NCBI GenBank assembly: GCA_004009845.1
Contig: RMBW01000026.1
Location: forward strand, 1 to 64,000
Origin: Davidsoniella eucalypti
Lineage: Eukaryota; Ascomycota; Sordariomycetes; Microascales; Ceratocystidaceae
DNA: 64,000 bases
Reading direction: 5' to 3'
Part shown: positions 34,040-46,670 of the stretch, piece after piece
How positions within the stretch are numbered: position 1 is the stretch's first letter
Layout of the letters: every line of letters starts with the position of its first letter
Translations under genes and position numbers: made by a program
The notes under the pieces: generated by a model
The model's input: the letters and a program-made list of their open reading frames with translations, nothing else
Database searches by the model: none
Told to the model about the DNA's origin: nothing

Positions 34040-37000
34040 ATGGCTTCAGAGAAGACGTCACTGGATCATATCCAGGATGTGATTTCTATAACGCCTATCA
34101 AATCACCCTCGCCCGTTTCAATCTCAAACACTCAACCTATCACATCTAACCATCGAGTCGCCTTTGGAGCCAAAAAAAATGACGTTGCTAGTTTCGAATA
34201 CCATCCACCTAGCCACAAGGCCATTTCGATAGTAGAATCCGATACGAGTTCCCCAGAAGATAACCCCTCCGAAAACAAAGACCCAATCGGTAATCAGCAA
34301 GCATGGCGCAACCTCTTTGTCTTTACACGCTATACGCACATACCATACATCCTCTTTGCCCTGATCACGGCCGGTCTCGTAGCTGGACTCAAGATCTTGA
34401 TGGTGGTGGCTATCGGCAAGACATTTGGCGTCATTTCAGACTTTGGCGGCTTCAAAATCACAGCTGATGAAGCTATGAACGGCGTCAGTCGATGGTGTTG
34501 GATCTTGACTGTTGCTGGAGCTGGAGCTTGGGTTTCCAATGCCGGCTTCATGATGGCGTGGATTCGGTTTGGTGAATCACAAGCACGGGCAGCAAGAATG
34601 GAGCTGTTTAGCAAGCTTCTAAAACGAGAAATGGCGTGGTTTGACCGGCATCAAGACGGCATTCCGAGCTTGATGACTAGAATCGAGTCGTAAGTCTACA
34701 AGATCATGCTCTTGTATCAAGTACAATTACTAATACATGTCATCTCCGACTTTTTTATATATAGCCAAGTACGCGAGCTCCAGCAGGCAACGTCTCAAGT
34801 CTTTGGAATATTAGTCTGCAATATCCTGACCTCGATAACCGCGCTAGCCATAGCCTTTTTCTACTCGTGGAAGATGACTTGTGTGATAATATCCACACTT
34901 CCCATCCCTATGGTCGTTTTCTCACTGATTATGCGGCCCATGAAAGCTGCCGTCAGTAGCCAAAAGAGCGCTCTAGGTGAAGCTACAAAACTAGCATCAG
35001 CATCGCTCAATGCCGCTGATGTCGTTACTGTGTTTGGCGGCCTGGAACACGATGTCCGCCAGTACATGACCGTGATCCAACGCGCGTCCAAGTTTTACTT
35101 CGTGCAGGCACGTGCCAATGCGGCCCAGTCAGCGTTCATGCAGTTTTGGAGCCCGACGTTATTTTCAGGGTGCTTCATGTTTGGTATCTACCTTATCAAT
35201 GGTGGCACTGAACCAATGGCGATTCTAACGACTTTCTATGCCATGATGACGGTGATACAAGGCGTTCAAGCACTAATTCCACAATGGTTAGTTCTAGTCA
35301 AGGGAATGGCAGCGGGATTTGATCTCGGCAAGTTACTTGACGGTGATAGTGAATCGGCAATAGAGAGTGGCACGCAACCTTTTCATCATGACGATCAGGG
35401 GAATGTCATCGATAGGCCCGATAACTTTCAGGGCCATATATCGGTTCGTAATGTAAGCATAAAACTATTCATTAAAAGATACAGGCTAAATGATACAGCG
35501 CACTAACTTCGACTTTAGGTTTCTTTTTCCTATCCTACGGGCCAAGGCAAGATGGCGTTATATCCATCTTCGTTTGAATTCACCAGAGACACGGTTTCAT
35601 TTATCGTCGGTCGATCGGGTTCTGGAAAGAGCACATTAGGTAATCTTCTCGTGAAGTTCTACAAGCCCACCAGCGGTGAAATATTCGTCGACGATGTTCC
35701 ATTAGAGCAGATACACTTGCAATGGCTCCGTAATAATGTCTGCCTTGTACAACAGTCGTCAACACTGTTCAACGACACATTTTTCAACAATGTGGCCTTT
35801 GGTGCCCATAGCCCCAGCTTAGCTTCAATGGATGACGTCAAGGCAGCCTGTGAGATGGTTGTCCTTCAGTCTACCATATCTCGACTACCAGCTGGACTAT
35901 CGACAATGCTCGGCTCAGACGGCTTCAACTTGAGCGGTGGTCAAAAGCAACGGCTGGCATTAGCGCGAGCTCGATTGCGAGATCCAAAGGTTCTGATACT
36001 AGACGAAGTCACTAGTGGTCTAGATGCCACCAACAAGAGTCTTGTCATGGATGCGCTTCGAATCTGGCGCCACGGCAAGACTACAATTATCATCACCCAT
36101 GATGTTTCACGGATTATGGCAGATGATCGGGTTTATGTCATGGATTCCGGCAATGTTGTCCAAGAAGGATATCGGAGGGAACTTGAAGGCAATGGCCTGT
36201 TCGAGGCTTTGCGTCTTGCATCTGCCGGAGCTTCAATAGGGGATGATGAACAAGCTTCCATCGCCGATGAAGATGAAGAAATTACCTCACCTACTGAATC
36301 TATCGTCCCGGAGATGTTTACCAAGATACCTAACACCAAAGCCCGTCGACCTTCACAGTTCGTCTTGAATGAGCTAGAGATAACAGCTAATTCTCAAAAG
36401 CGACTCAGCTTATCACGATGCAACACCATCAGCACTACGCACTTCCAAGGAGATGTACTTGGTGGCTATCTAGAGGCAGTAGAAGCATACAATTCACGAC
36501 CAAGCCGCCTGACTGAGTCCAATACTGAGCGCCACCGAAGTCTCAGTCGCGGTGCAAGTTCTGTCCGCAGTAGAGGCAATGATAGAGCCCAAACTCCGCG
36601 GAGAGAACTGAGCCGGCCACGAAGCAGGTCACACAGAATGTCCATGAGATCTAGCTGGCATGAACAGCAAGCAGAAGTGGAAGAAGTGCTAGAGCTAACT
36701 GAAGAAGAGCTCGATAGGTCAAATTTACACTTCCTCACTGATATTGGAATGTCAGTCCAGCAGTCCCGACAAGCTCTAGGAGGGACTCGACGTTTCCAGA
36801 CTCTAGAAGCCTCCGGTGGTCGAGCAGTAAATAACCAAGAGGAACTTAACGTCGGTCACAAGAAACGATCACACAAGAAGAGAGGCGTCAACAAGCCCAT
36901 AGACTGCGGCGACACCATACCAATGCGTGAGATCTTCTCAACTGTATGGCCAAACACGACACGCCGGGAACAGCTCCTCCTTAGTCTCGGTGTCTTTATG

Positions 37001-38716
37001 AGTATCTCGGCTGCCGGCACCAACCCGGCCTTCTCCTACTGCTTCTCTAACCTTCTCGCCGCTTTCTGGCAGCCCTCCAACCGCCTGCAGTACGGCTTCA
37101 AATGGAGTCTATCGTTGCTTGCCATCGGCATAGCTAATGGCGCCCTACTATATGCCGGGAAGTGTCTCTTTGAATACGTCGCGCAAGCCTGGGTCAACTC
37201 TCTACGGCGCCATGCCCTTCACCGTGTTCTTGCACAGCCAATTTGGTGGAGCGCCAAATCGCCGCAGAACAGCTCGGGTCGGGTGGCCGAGACGTTGGAC
37301 CGCTGTGCAGAAGAGATGCGCACTTTGCTAGGCCGCTTTGTCTTCATCGTGTTGATTGTGTTCACCATGGTATTTGTATCACTAGTATGGGCTCTTGCGC
37401 TATCACCTGTACTGACGCTAGTCTGTCTATCCCCGGCTCCTGTTATATTGCTTTCGGTGCAATTGTTCTCGCGCGTCAGTGGGACGTGGGAGGCTAAGTG
37501 CGACGAAGCGGCCTCTCAAACTAGCAGCGTTTTCAGCGAGACCTTTACCAATGTCCGCGTGGTCCGCGCCTTGACGCTAGAGAAGCATTTCAGTACAAAG
37601 TTTGCAGCTTCTAGTGCCTCTACGTTTGCCGTCGGTATGCAGCGTGCAAACCGCACTGGGTTTCTATATGGCATGGAGCAGAGCATGAATTTCTTCATGT
37701 CGGGGCTAATCTTCTGGTACGGCACTCGTGTGTTGACGAAGCCCGGCTCAACCCTCACGGTTTCAGGAGTCTTACAAGTTATCAGCTTGCTACTCTTCGG
37801 TATCGCAACAGGTGCTGCTACACTTTCCAACATCCCGCAAATCAGCACCGCAAGATCAGCAGCTGCTCAGATTCTTCGCCTAGCTAAGCTCCAGCTACCA
37901 AGTTCTGAAGTTGTCGAGAGCAAGAAGCAGATCGACCAGCTATTCCCGATATTGTACGACCATTTAGCGTTTGCGTACCCGACACGTCCTGATACCAAGG
38001 TGTTACATAACATTTCGTTTCGCATTGATGCTGGAAGTACTACAGCATTGGTAGGAGCTTCAGGTAGCGGCAAAAGCACACTTATTGGCTTGATCATGGG
38101 TCTATATGAGGCTACGGCTTCCACTGGCTCGGCTGTTCCACTTAGCTTTGGCGGTATAGCAGCGAGCGATATAGACATGAAGAGCTTGAACTCTCAGATG
38201 GCGTATGTCTCGCAGACACCGTTCTTATTCCCAGGCACTGTGCTAGAGAACATATTTTACGGCTTGCCAGATGACTCGCCGCGGCGCGACGTTTCACACG
38301 TGGAAATGGCTGCCAAGGCCGCAGGTATCCATGATTTCATTACCAGCTTGCCCAATGGCTACAGCACTGTTATTGGCGATGGCGGCCAAGCCCTTTCAGG
38401 CGGTCAGGCACAGCGTATTAGTATTGCTCGGGCTCTTGTTCGCGGCCCAAAGCTACTGGTCATGGACGAGCCGACTTCGGCGCTAGACACGGAGAGCGCG
38501 GAGTTGGTAAGAGAGTCGATTGCTGAGCTGTCTCGGGCGTTGACACAAAGCAAAGATATGGCCATTGTTATCGTTACGCACAGTCTAGAGATGATGAAGA
38601 TAGCGGATGACATAGTCATGATTGGAGAAGGATATGTTGCAGAACAAGGTCCATACGACGTCTTGTTAGCCAACCGAGGAGTGTTTTGGAGCATGGTTAA
38701 AACAGACGACTTATAA
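34040..38716 (+). CDS. Ste6-like ABC transporter (ABCB, a-factor-type exporter)
   Basis: Full ABC transporter of TMD-NBD-TMD-NBD form, 1511 residues. Exons 34040-34689, 34765-35452 and 35519-38716; introns are 75 and 66 bases. The joins rebuild SLMTRIESQVRELQQATSQ and HISVRNVSFSYPTGQGKM. NBD1: Walker A GRSGSGKST (residues 477-485), signature LSGGQ (584-588), Walker B LILDEVTSGLD and H-loop THDVS. NBD2: GASGSGKST near 1290, LSGGQAQR near 1406, VMDEPTSALD and THSLE. Both ATP sites look complete. The N-terminal about 80 residues are polar and unlike the core. A long Ser/Arg-rich linker (about residues 690-905) separates NBD1 from TMD2 and is a likely site of phosphorylation. Best match by architecture is the yeast a-factor pheromone exporter Ste6, which moves a farnesylated peptide; a broader drug or lipopeptide exporter is possible. 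It converges with the MFS gene, 180 bases between stops. Confidence 0.92.
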
Positions 38717-38896
38717 GTCGAGTTTCACGGATTTACTTTGAAGGTTTGCGTAGTATATAATATAGCATATATATTCAAAATCGTGATATAACTCATACTT
38801 GATATTTTAGGGTGTGACAAAGAGAAATAGAATATTACACTGAAAGGAAAGAAAAGAAGAAAGGAAAAGGTAAGTATGAACTGAATGAGTCATTCT

Positions 38897-40590
38897 TTAT
38901 ACATCAACAGGGAATTTCTTGCGCAGAGCCTCGCCATAACGCATGAAAATCCAGGGAACAGGAATCATGATGGTAGCAATAAAGCCTAGAAGAGTATTTC
39001 CCCAGCCGATACCGAGCTTCGATTGGTACATAGGCAAACCAGCCAGAGGAAGCAAGGCACCAGCAACCGATCTGACAACGGTATTGGCAGCAATGGCACT
39101 GGCAGCGTGCTTAGAGAAGCACTCGATGATGTAAGTGTTGACACCCAAGAACACAAACATATTGCCAATGCCGATCAAGCCGTGGCTTAGAATGGGCACA
39201 ATCCAGTGCACCTTGTCGTGGTAATACGCCGTCCAGCCATAGATGAAGAAGCCGATAGGCAGCAGAGGAGCGCCGATTCGCATAGGAGGCAGACGGTACT
39301 CGGGCTTGATGCCCTCCTTGGGTCTTCCCTGTGCTTCCGCTTTAGCATCAGCTCTCTGGGCCATCCTGGTAGCGCTGGAATCAGAGATGAGAGAGAACCA
39401 GGCAGTACCAATCAAGGAACCGACACCAAGACCCAGGTATACCAGACCAACGGCACTAGTCGAGAAGTCGTAGTATTCCTCGAACACGATGGATATCGAG
39501 GCGAATAGAAGATACAGGTAGCCATACACGATAGCGATGTATACGCCCATGATGATAGAGATGGGTGACTTGACCAGAATGATGCAGGGACGCACGACAC
39601 TTTGGCGTAACAGTTGCTGTGGCGAAACACCCGTGTCTAGCTTGGACCGCAGGTCTAGGTTGTCTCTCTCCTTACGCAGCTTCTGAACCCTTTGTTCTAG
39701 AATCAGAGGTGCCCAAGTCTCGTCCATGAGGATAGCCATGAAAGAACCCAAAGCACCAGAAACTATAGCCAGGAGCCAAAAGACCCAACGCCAACCCTTG
39801 GCGCCTGCCAAAAAGCCACCAGCAATAGGGCCAACAATAGGACCTAGGATGGGGCCAACACTAAACGATGCCATGGCAGCACCGCGACTCTCCGGTGGGA
39901 ACAGGTCGCTAACCGTTCCAGCACCATTAGTAATGGGAATAGATCCAGCTAGGCCACAGCAGAAACGCAAGATGATCAAGGCTCCCATGCTGGGAGCCTT
40001 GGCACAGCCGACAGAGAATGCAATGAACATGACGATACTGGCGTAGTACAGCGGGAGACGACCATAGACTTCACTCAGGGGAGCGAAAAAAAGAGGGCCA
40101 AAGGCATAGCCTAGCAAGTAGATAGACACGACCAGGGCGGCAATGACCTGGTCACTACTATCAAACTCAACCATAAGCTGGCTAACACCAGGGGCGAACA
40201 TGGCTGGAACTACGTTAGTATAGGACACACTAAAAAGATAGGAGATCTTTCAGAAACAAAACTTACACGATGCCAAGGGCGAGACGAAGGTGTATGTGCT
40301 GACGAGGGTCATGTTCACACTTTCTTCTTCATGGGCCAGTTCAAAGGGTTTCCCTGGTCCTCGGGGCCACTCCAGTCGACGACATTGGGATCGGAGGAGA
40401 TGTCACTATCTTCATCCTTTTCAGTGCAGTCGATGTTACGTGAGATCGAAGGCGTTCGCGAAGCAGCAGCTATAGCGTCCTTTTCGACATCAATGTCTTC
40501 GGGTACGGGCGTACGACCCGGGGTTGTCTCTTGCTCCCACGTCAGGTTGTCGCCAGAGGGCGTATCACCCGTAGGGGACACCGACGGCAT
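38897..40590 (-). CDS. DHA1-type MFS transporter with frame break near N-terminus
   Basis: Proton-coupled multidrug/polyamine-type exporter with 12 predicted membrane segments. The main exon 40203-38897 carries the DHA1 signatures GYAFGPLFFAPLSEVYGRLP (after TM2) and GPILGPIVGPIAGGF (TM5). A 63-base intron (40266-40204, donor GTAAGT, branch TACTAAC) joins PLASS to MFAPGVSQL, as in family members. Upstream, a typical N-terminal tail (start MPSVSPTGDTPSG at 40590, with DWSGPEDQGNPLNWPMKKK) runs into TGA at 40317-40315. The next family residues, NMTLVSTYTFVSPLASS, are in another frame: 324 bases separate start and intron where 325 would be in frame. Either a one-base loss has broken the gene, or translation starts at the ATG at 40312 (450 residues, TM1 intact), or there is a sequencing error. 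Confidence 0.82.
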
Positions 40591-42412
40591 GATCGTGGAG
40601 AAACTTGGTGGGCGCTTGATTCGGGTGTTCTTAAATGTCAGGATGTTAGGAAAGCAAGGAGGGCTGGGAGGAAGAGTTGTCTATACTTTGGTGAGTCCGT
40701 GCTTGGTATAAGAGGGATAAGTAAAGAAGGTGACACAAGTTACCGGAATAGAACGTGGTGAAGCGGGCTATCCTCTCATATATAAGTGAAAGAGAAAAAA
40801 AAGAACAAAGGATTATGAACCCGCTCAGCAAAGAGGAATCGGCGAGAGAACGGGTGCCGGGAGGAATAAAGAGTGTGAGTGGGTAAAGGAGCAGAAGCAT
40901 CAGCAATGCAATGAAACGATTCCGAACAGCAAGTTTAACACGCCAACTGGATCACAAGGGCCCAAAATGGCTCTTTTGCTGTCAGTCTTGCGTGAATTCG
41001 GAAAATAACAGAATAAAATAAGATAAATGAATCGGAGTCACGCCAACAATCAAATGGCTTCTTTGTCGGTTCCAGATATCCCCAGTGCGGAAGCGGAGAT
41101 GGAATTAGGAAAGTCCAACAGCAGATCGACTCTAAATAGCAGTTTTAGGTGCGGAATCGTAGTATCGAATAGCCGGGACGTTTCCGGTCAGCTTCTGGGG
41201 AAGCCTCCAGGGAGGGTTCTCCCATAGATATGGGATATATCCGCCTCGTTACCGTGACTTGGTAGTGTTTGAGAAGAGCCTTTTCTTGGGAACGTCAAAG
41301 CAAAATAGCACTAATGTGTCATTACTATCTACCGTGTGCATTAGTGCATTAGTGCCGCTCGATACCCAATACCAGTCTAAGTGGTAGCAGCAATCCTACT
41401 TCACAGAACATGCATCACAAGAAGTCACTCGAAACGCCCATCGAAGAACCACACAGATGCAATCACAGAGATACATGATCATGGATCCGAGCTTGCGAAT
41501 CTCTACTCGATAGACCGCCATAGTCTCAACCCAGTTCCAGCATCCGGATACTAATGTTCGTCCCCATAGACCGGATTGTGGGGTTTGGTACAATTCCACG
41601 TTAGTCTGGTAATCCTCGTGCTACAGGGTTCTCTCAACGATACACTATGTTCCATTTTGGGCTACACAAATTCAATGTGTCAAGTAGGCGGAATTACGCA
41701 TGCTTAAATCCGATTTCCACCCCTCAAAGAAAATACTAAAGATAACTTAAGACGCGAGAAAACAAAAGAAGAACGGAAAACCCGGGCTTGATTTGATTTT
41801 ATTATGATTATTTTCTTACGTCACCAAGCTCGGGTTAATCTTACATGTCGGCTGACGCATAAAACCAAACAAATGTCCTTGTTGTTGCGGCTCGAAGCAT
41901 TAGGGTTACGCTTATTATATCTTAACCGCTATTTCCGTTTATCATCGCTGGTATTGTTCAACTATATATATAACTGATATCCTGCAGGAATATCGACACA
42001 TCATTTGTTGCTTCCTTATCCTATCCTTCCTTCGCTCTTGTCATAGAGACAGAATCACTCGTCGTAGGTTTACTATATCGCCTAATGACAGATATTTTAG
42101 ATTGGCAATATACACATTAACTACTTTTCTCCCATTTATCCCAACATTCACCATATACAGACAGATACAACCCAGAGACACAGTTCATCGACATAATTCG
42201 ATTAAATTTGGAAATATATAAATGACGCCTCTTCCAGCTAATGGCCTGCATGTCTCACTCATATCATGAACAAAAATGTATGTACATTTTAATTCCATAT
42301 CGTTTTCTGCATGTTCAATGCATATTAGGGGTATTATCCGCACTAAAAAAGTACCCCGACATGGAAAAATGAATCTATCAATTCACCGCTTCTTCGCATG
42401 TACTGATATCAC
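40591..42412. other. Intergenic region, MFS promoter side
   Basis: 1.8 kb without a supported gene. Near the MFS start the + strand is purine-rich with a TATATAT stretch near 40780 that may be its promoter. It contains CATTAGTGC twice at 41339-41355 with an inverted copy GCACTAATG at 41308, and the telobox at 41900. Confidence 0.5.
41900..41907 (-). promoter_or_regulatory. Telobox (TTAGGGTT)
   Basis: Exact reverse telobox in noncoding sequence about 500 bases from the tRNA gene. Confidence 0.3.
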
Positions 42413-42494
42413 TGCCTTCAAGCGGATTTGAACCGCTGACCTCGACATTGCGTTTCGTACTAGTGTCGCGCTCTGCCAACTGAGCTATGAAGGC
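42413..42494 (-). tRNA. tRNA-Thr (anticodon AGU) with 9-base intron
   Basis: Cloverleaf on the minus strand: acceptor GCCTTCA paired with TGAAGGC, discriminator A; D arm GCTC/GAGC with loop AGTTGGCA; anticodon stem CGACA/TGTCG; T arm AGCGG/CCGCT with loop TTCAAAT. The anticodon loop is 16 bases, so removing nine bases after position 37 (CGAAACGCA) leaves CTAGTAA, anticodon AGT (threonine). Intron position is the canonical one for eukaryotic nuclear tRNAs. The B box GGTTCAAATCC is intact. It stands alone in a gene-poor stretch. Confidence 0.93.
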
Positions 42495-43028
42495 TTGTTC
42501 CATGGGTAATATCACGATAATTTTCTATAAATAGTCCCGGAGTTTGGCATCAACGGACGTTTTCCGGGAGTTAGCCGCTTCCACTCGAACTATGCTATCG
42601 TATTTCCGTGAGCTAAGAGTAGATGTACGTTCAATGTAGCCAAAGTCAGAGCCTGTGTTTGTTTCAATCGTTTATCTCGGCTCTTGTGATATGGTCGCCA
42701 ATTTGTCCGCATTTCAAGAACAATTCGGGCTTTGTTTGGTAATGATACGTATTTGTTTGCAACTATTGGTAGATCTCATCACTAAGGTACTCGATTTCAA
42801 CCCTACAACTCTTGTAAACGCCTAACGTGATTAGACAAAACTCTACCAAGTTCCAACTAATAATATCTCGTTTTGTAGTATCTTCAATTCAAAACCTATT
42901 CATAGTCGTAGTTAGAAGTACCATACATTAGGTTGTCTGATACATTCTTAGTCAACTGATAACTGATTATACGCTAGGCATGTAGAGAGTATTGCTGAAG
43001 TTTCTACCCAGAGGCATTGTTGGTTTGC
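42495..43028. other. Intergenic between tRNA and membrane-protein gene
   Basis: 534 bases with no feature recognised. It should contain the tRNA's upstream flank and the 3' region of the minus-strand membrane-protein gene. Confidence 0.5.
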
Positions 43029-44025
43029 TTAGTTGCAAGATCTCTCCGCCATACCTCGATGTCTAGGGTTGGATGAAATTGATGATAGTGAAGGTGAATA
43101 CAGCCTTGTGCTTCTGCGATAGTATGGCCAGTTCCTGCGTGGCCCTTGGTATCTTCCAAAACAACCGTTTTGTTCCCAATGCCGCATGACTAGCCAAACA
43201 CACAGCATTAAAATCACAATTCCAGCGCATATACCGAATACTATCCCACTCAGCTCGCCTGTCCCGATACTATATTCACTAGTATTCTCTTGAGATGGGG
43301 ATACCATTGCCGTGATATTGCTGGCAGGTGTGGTCGGGACAGGTTGGTGGAGTTTCGATGTAGCAATATGAGACGCTCGTGTTGTCAAAGTATATTCGGA
43401 TGGTATCTCCAATGCAGTTGTGCGTGCTGATGGTCATCAACAGTTAGTATCAGATTTATTTGAGGCCACGTTAGAACTAACCATTCTCAATGAATTTCAA
43501 GTCTTGTTGTCGCCAACGAATTTCAATCGCCGGCGCAGTATACGCCCCACCAGATGTGAAAGAGAATGCTATATTGGTGGACATCTCCCCAAAACATGTC
43601 CACCCTCTATCATTAATCAGCACATCTCCGTATACATCATATCACAAATTCTTGATAACATACCTAGGTACACATAAAGCCATGGTCTCTTCTGGTCGCA
43701 ATGGGACCAACTCGCCATCTCGTTGGGCGGTTCTTTGACAGTCTGTAGTGTAGCCTTGTGGACATACACCAGGAGAATAGAAACCTCCGTTCTTCTAGAC
43801 GGACGACATCCCTGGTGCCAGACACGACGGCGTTTCCATATGGGTAGCCAAGATCACTGGTCCACAGACTGGGCTGAAAACAGTTGTCAAGGGCGTAACA
43901 AGAGCCATCACGATTGAGGTTGACGTCGATGTTGGCTGTTGCACAATAGTAATAGTGGTGAGCTTTGCGGTGGTGACATAGGCCCAAACCGCCATGCTCA
44001 GCGCGGCAAGATATTGCAATCTCAT
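43029..44025 (-). CDS. Cys-rich one-TM membrane protein, in-frame TAG (possible pseudogene)
   Basis: Three exons: 44025-43664, 43606-43482 and 43426-43029; introns 57 and 55 bases with ACTAAC or CTGAT branch-like sites. The frame encodes 294 codons in all. Order: signal peptide (MRLQYLAALSMAVWAYVTTA), an extracellular Cys-rich part with NGGFYSPGVCPQGYTTDCQ and RGWTCFGEMSTNIAFSF, a Ser/Thr-rich stalk, one membrane segment (GIVFGICAGIVILMLCVWLV) and a basic cytosolic tail. This is the usual layout of fungal cell-surface stalk or sensor-like proteins; the ligand is unknown. Codon 77 is TAG (43797-43795), between GMSSV and KNGGFY, with the frame continuous on both sides. No intron with a consensus donor could remove it. 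It may be a recent nonsense mutation, a read-through site or an error. Confidence 0.7.
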
Positions 44026-44891
44026 GGTATATGAAGAAGCTGCAATGGTATATCAGAAAGATCAATATACGTGTCGCGTTCTATATCTGAAGCCTAAGAC
44101 TAGAGGCAGATGAGTTGCGGGGTTGTTTGCGACGATAACCAAGGTGGTGCAAGTATTGGAGTTGGTTATGAAAGGAATTTGAAATCGATAAGACTTCATT
44201 GCACAAATGAAAACACAGAGCATCGATAGAAATGGAAAGAACCCGTACTGTTCGGCTCGCTCTTTCCCAGAAGCAATCATTGAAAAAGTCAAGCAGGATG
44301 TGCAGTGTTTTCTCTCCTTCCATTTACATCAAGAACTTCAACCAAAGAGTCAGTGAGATATATTCATAATGGCTATTATTCTGTCTTTAGCATGCGGGCT
44401 GTTCGTCGGCCGATGACATCTTAACATCATACTTGATGTAGATAAGATAAATAGCCGATACTTGATGGAGTGTGTGTGATGGCGGACTAATTCTCAGCAA
44501 GCTTGAATCTCTCTCATCTTATTCTTAACTGGGAAACGGTATTGGGATCTATAGACCGCCTTACTTGGCGATAGGGCAACATGCTACCTAGATTTACAAA
44601 GCGCCATCGTAGAACTAATGACGAATTCTTGTGAGTCTTTACACTTCAGCTTCGTATATTCATTATACAGCCCTTTTAGTGGCTATATCTTAATAGTTAC
44701 TACTGTATCATTTATGTATTAGTTGCTACATTACTAAAGTAATATTTTGAAGTTTCATCCGTTAATATGGTTTGTATCTTTCAACTAAAATCATCTTGTG
44801 TCAACTTTAGAACCAGAATAAACCAGAGTGCGTAGGGTTATCATACCACCACTTAGGGCTATATATCAATCTTTGGAGAACTACATCAAAA

Positions 44892-44909
44892 AATAATAAT
44901 ATTATTATT
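44892..44909. repeat. 18-base AAT/ATT palindrome
   Basis: Three AAT units followed by three ATT units, a perfect palindrome and short microsatellite in noncoding DNA. Confidence 0.5.
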
Positions 44910-45261
44910 ATTTAATCACGAGCTCATTTTATAAGGTTACTATGAACAAGGATTAGCGCTCAGGTCTTGTAATCATTTGTAGTTGTGACGTTTTTGCAAT
45001 GAATTCTGACGTCTTGAAAACTTTGACATGGTCAATTGTTTCCATCTATAAGTTATTATTGCAATAGCAGCCTGTTATAGGTATTAAGGTTTTGTTTATT
45101 ATACAAAAAGGCATAAGTCATGCAAACATAGCTACAAATGAGGCTGGTAAACATGAAAATTTCAATTTCAAGATAAGCAACTAATATACTGCTTATTGGC
45201 GAGTATTTAGGTCTTATAGGGTGGATAGCCTAATTTGTTACATCTAAAAGGAGGTGGGGCT

Positions 45262-45296
45262 ACATTTAAACGGACATTTAAACGACATTTAAACGG
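45262..45296. repeat. Three tandem copies of an 11-12-base unit
   Basis: ACATTTAAACG(G) repeated three times in a row (12, 11 and 12 bases), each with the TTTAAA core. Noncoding. Confidence 0.65.
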
Positions 45297-45914
45297 AAAC
45301 TTGCAATGCCCGCAACTCGTATTTCAGCTTGAGAGGCGATGCTGCATGCATAATGGGGATTGGTTTGTTGGTCAACCGAATATTTGAAGGCCGGCAATTC
45401 CAAGCCTAAACAAAGAATTTTGATATAAACATTGAAAATACGCGAGTTCCGATGCCTGCCCTCGAGATAGTTGAAGAGGCAACATTTGGAACTTGACTGG
45501 ATAGTATCCGCAATCGAAAAGAAAAGGAGTCGGTTCGTCTTCTATCAGGAAACCAACTAAATTTTCATGACAATGCAAGATATCGGGGATGAGGAAAAAA
45601 AGAATCTTGCTCGCTTGACTTGACTATATTTGACGTCTACCTCTTGTTGGGCTTCATCAATAAAACGTTCGGCGGTGGCGCAAAATTATTTACGAGAATC
45701 CATAAATAGATAAGTTATCGTACATTTCGGCGCTAAGATATGCCCCGTATCGTATCTGCAGATGAGAGTAATACCTCGTACTGTGATAATGTTACAACTG
45801 TGACTAAGATTGAAGAGAGAGATAGAAGCATGGTATACAGATATATCATTCAATTTTCATATGTTCTACAAGTCACATTGCACTGTACATGTGCATGTAC
45901 CATGTATAATTGTC

Positions 45915-45932
45915 TATGTACATATGTACATA
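45915..45932. repeat. 18-base perfect palindrome
   Basis: TATGTACATATGTACATA reads the same on both strands, and GTAC-centred palindromes also occur just upstream near 45885-45905. It could be a dimeric factor site or cruciform. Confidence 0.5.
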
Positions 45933-46670
45933 TAATTATCCATGATATACCACCACTTTATATGAGACACGATGCCGTAGCGTGTGATGTGTACAATCGT
46001 AGAAACATGTAAGACAACGTCTTCCACCGTTCAAGCAGATCTCGGCTTAGAAAGGAAATGAATCGCGCCTATGAGCGGACTCGCGACAATAGACAGATTG
46101 TCAAAAGATATAGCGACGGTGCCTCAAATAATCAGCCACTACACTGCTCACGTATATATTGCAGTACTTGTACTCTACGGAATATTATGTCAGGACCTTC
46201 TGCCCAAGCTCTTGTGAAAACTTTATGCTTTGCGCAAATATATTAAACAAAGCAACGGTTACCTTGGCACGATATACGACACATGGTCGTGTGTTCTCGG
46301 TCTCATGATGGCCAACTGACGGTATATAGGTTTACGTGCAGTTATCGTGTTCTATTTTAAAGTCTTAGCTACACTGGAGGCTATCCACCTGCACGCATTC
46401 GCTTAGAGTGCCAGCCATCCCTTGTCGAGCTGGGAGTTGCAGATCAGACAAAGCCTATCCATTCTTGTTAGTTGTCTTAGGCGGGTCTAGATCGGGGATT
46501 CTTCTTGCCAAGCAGATGGATCATCTGAGATCAAATCGCTTGGGCCAGTTCTAGTGTGTTCGGCCGTCATTCTAGAGACAGGATCCCATATATATGTAAC
46601 TGCAAGATGCGCCTGGATATGAGCCATACATGCGAGCGTATAAGCCAATCAAGCGGCGGCCGAGTCTCTA

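Noticed and set aside
43420..43738. Plus-strand frames of about 85 codons
   Set aside because: They are antisense to the spliced membrane-protein gene, whose motifs and introns are on the minus strand.
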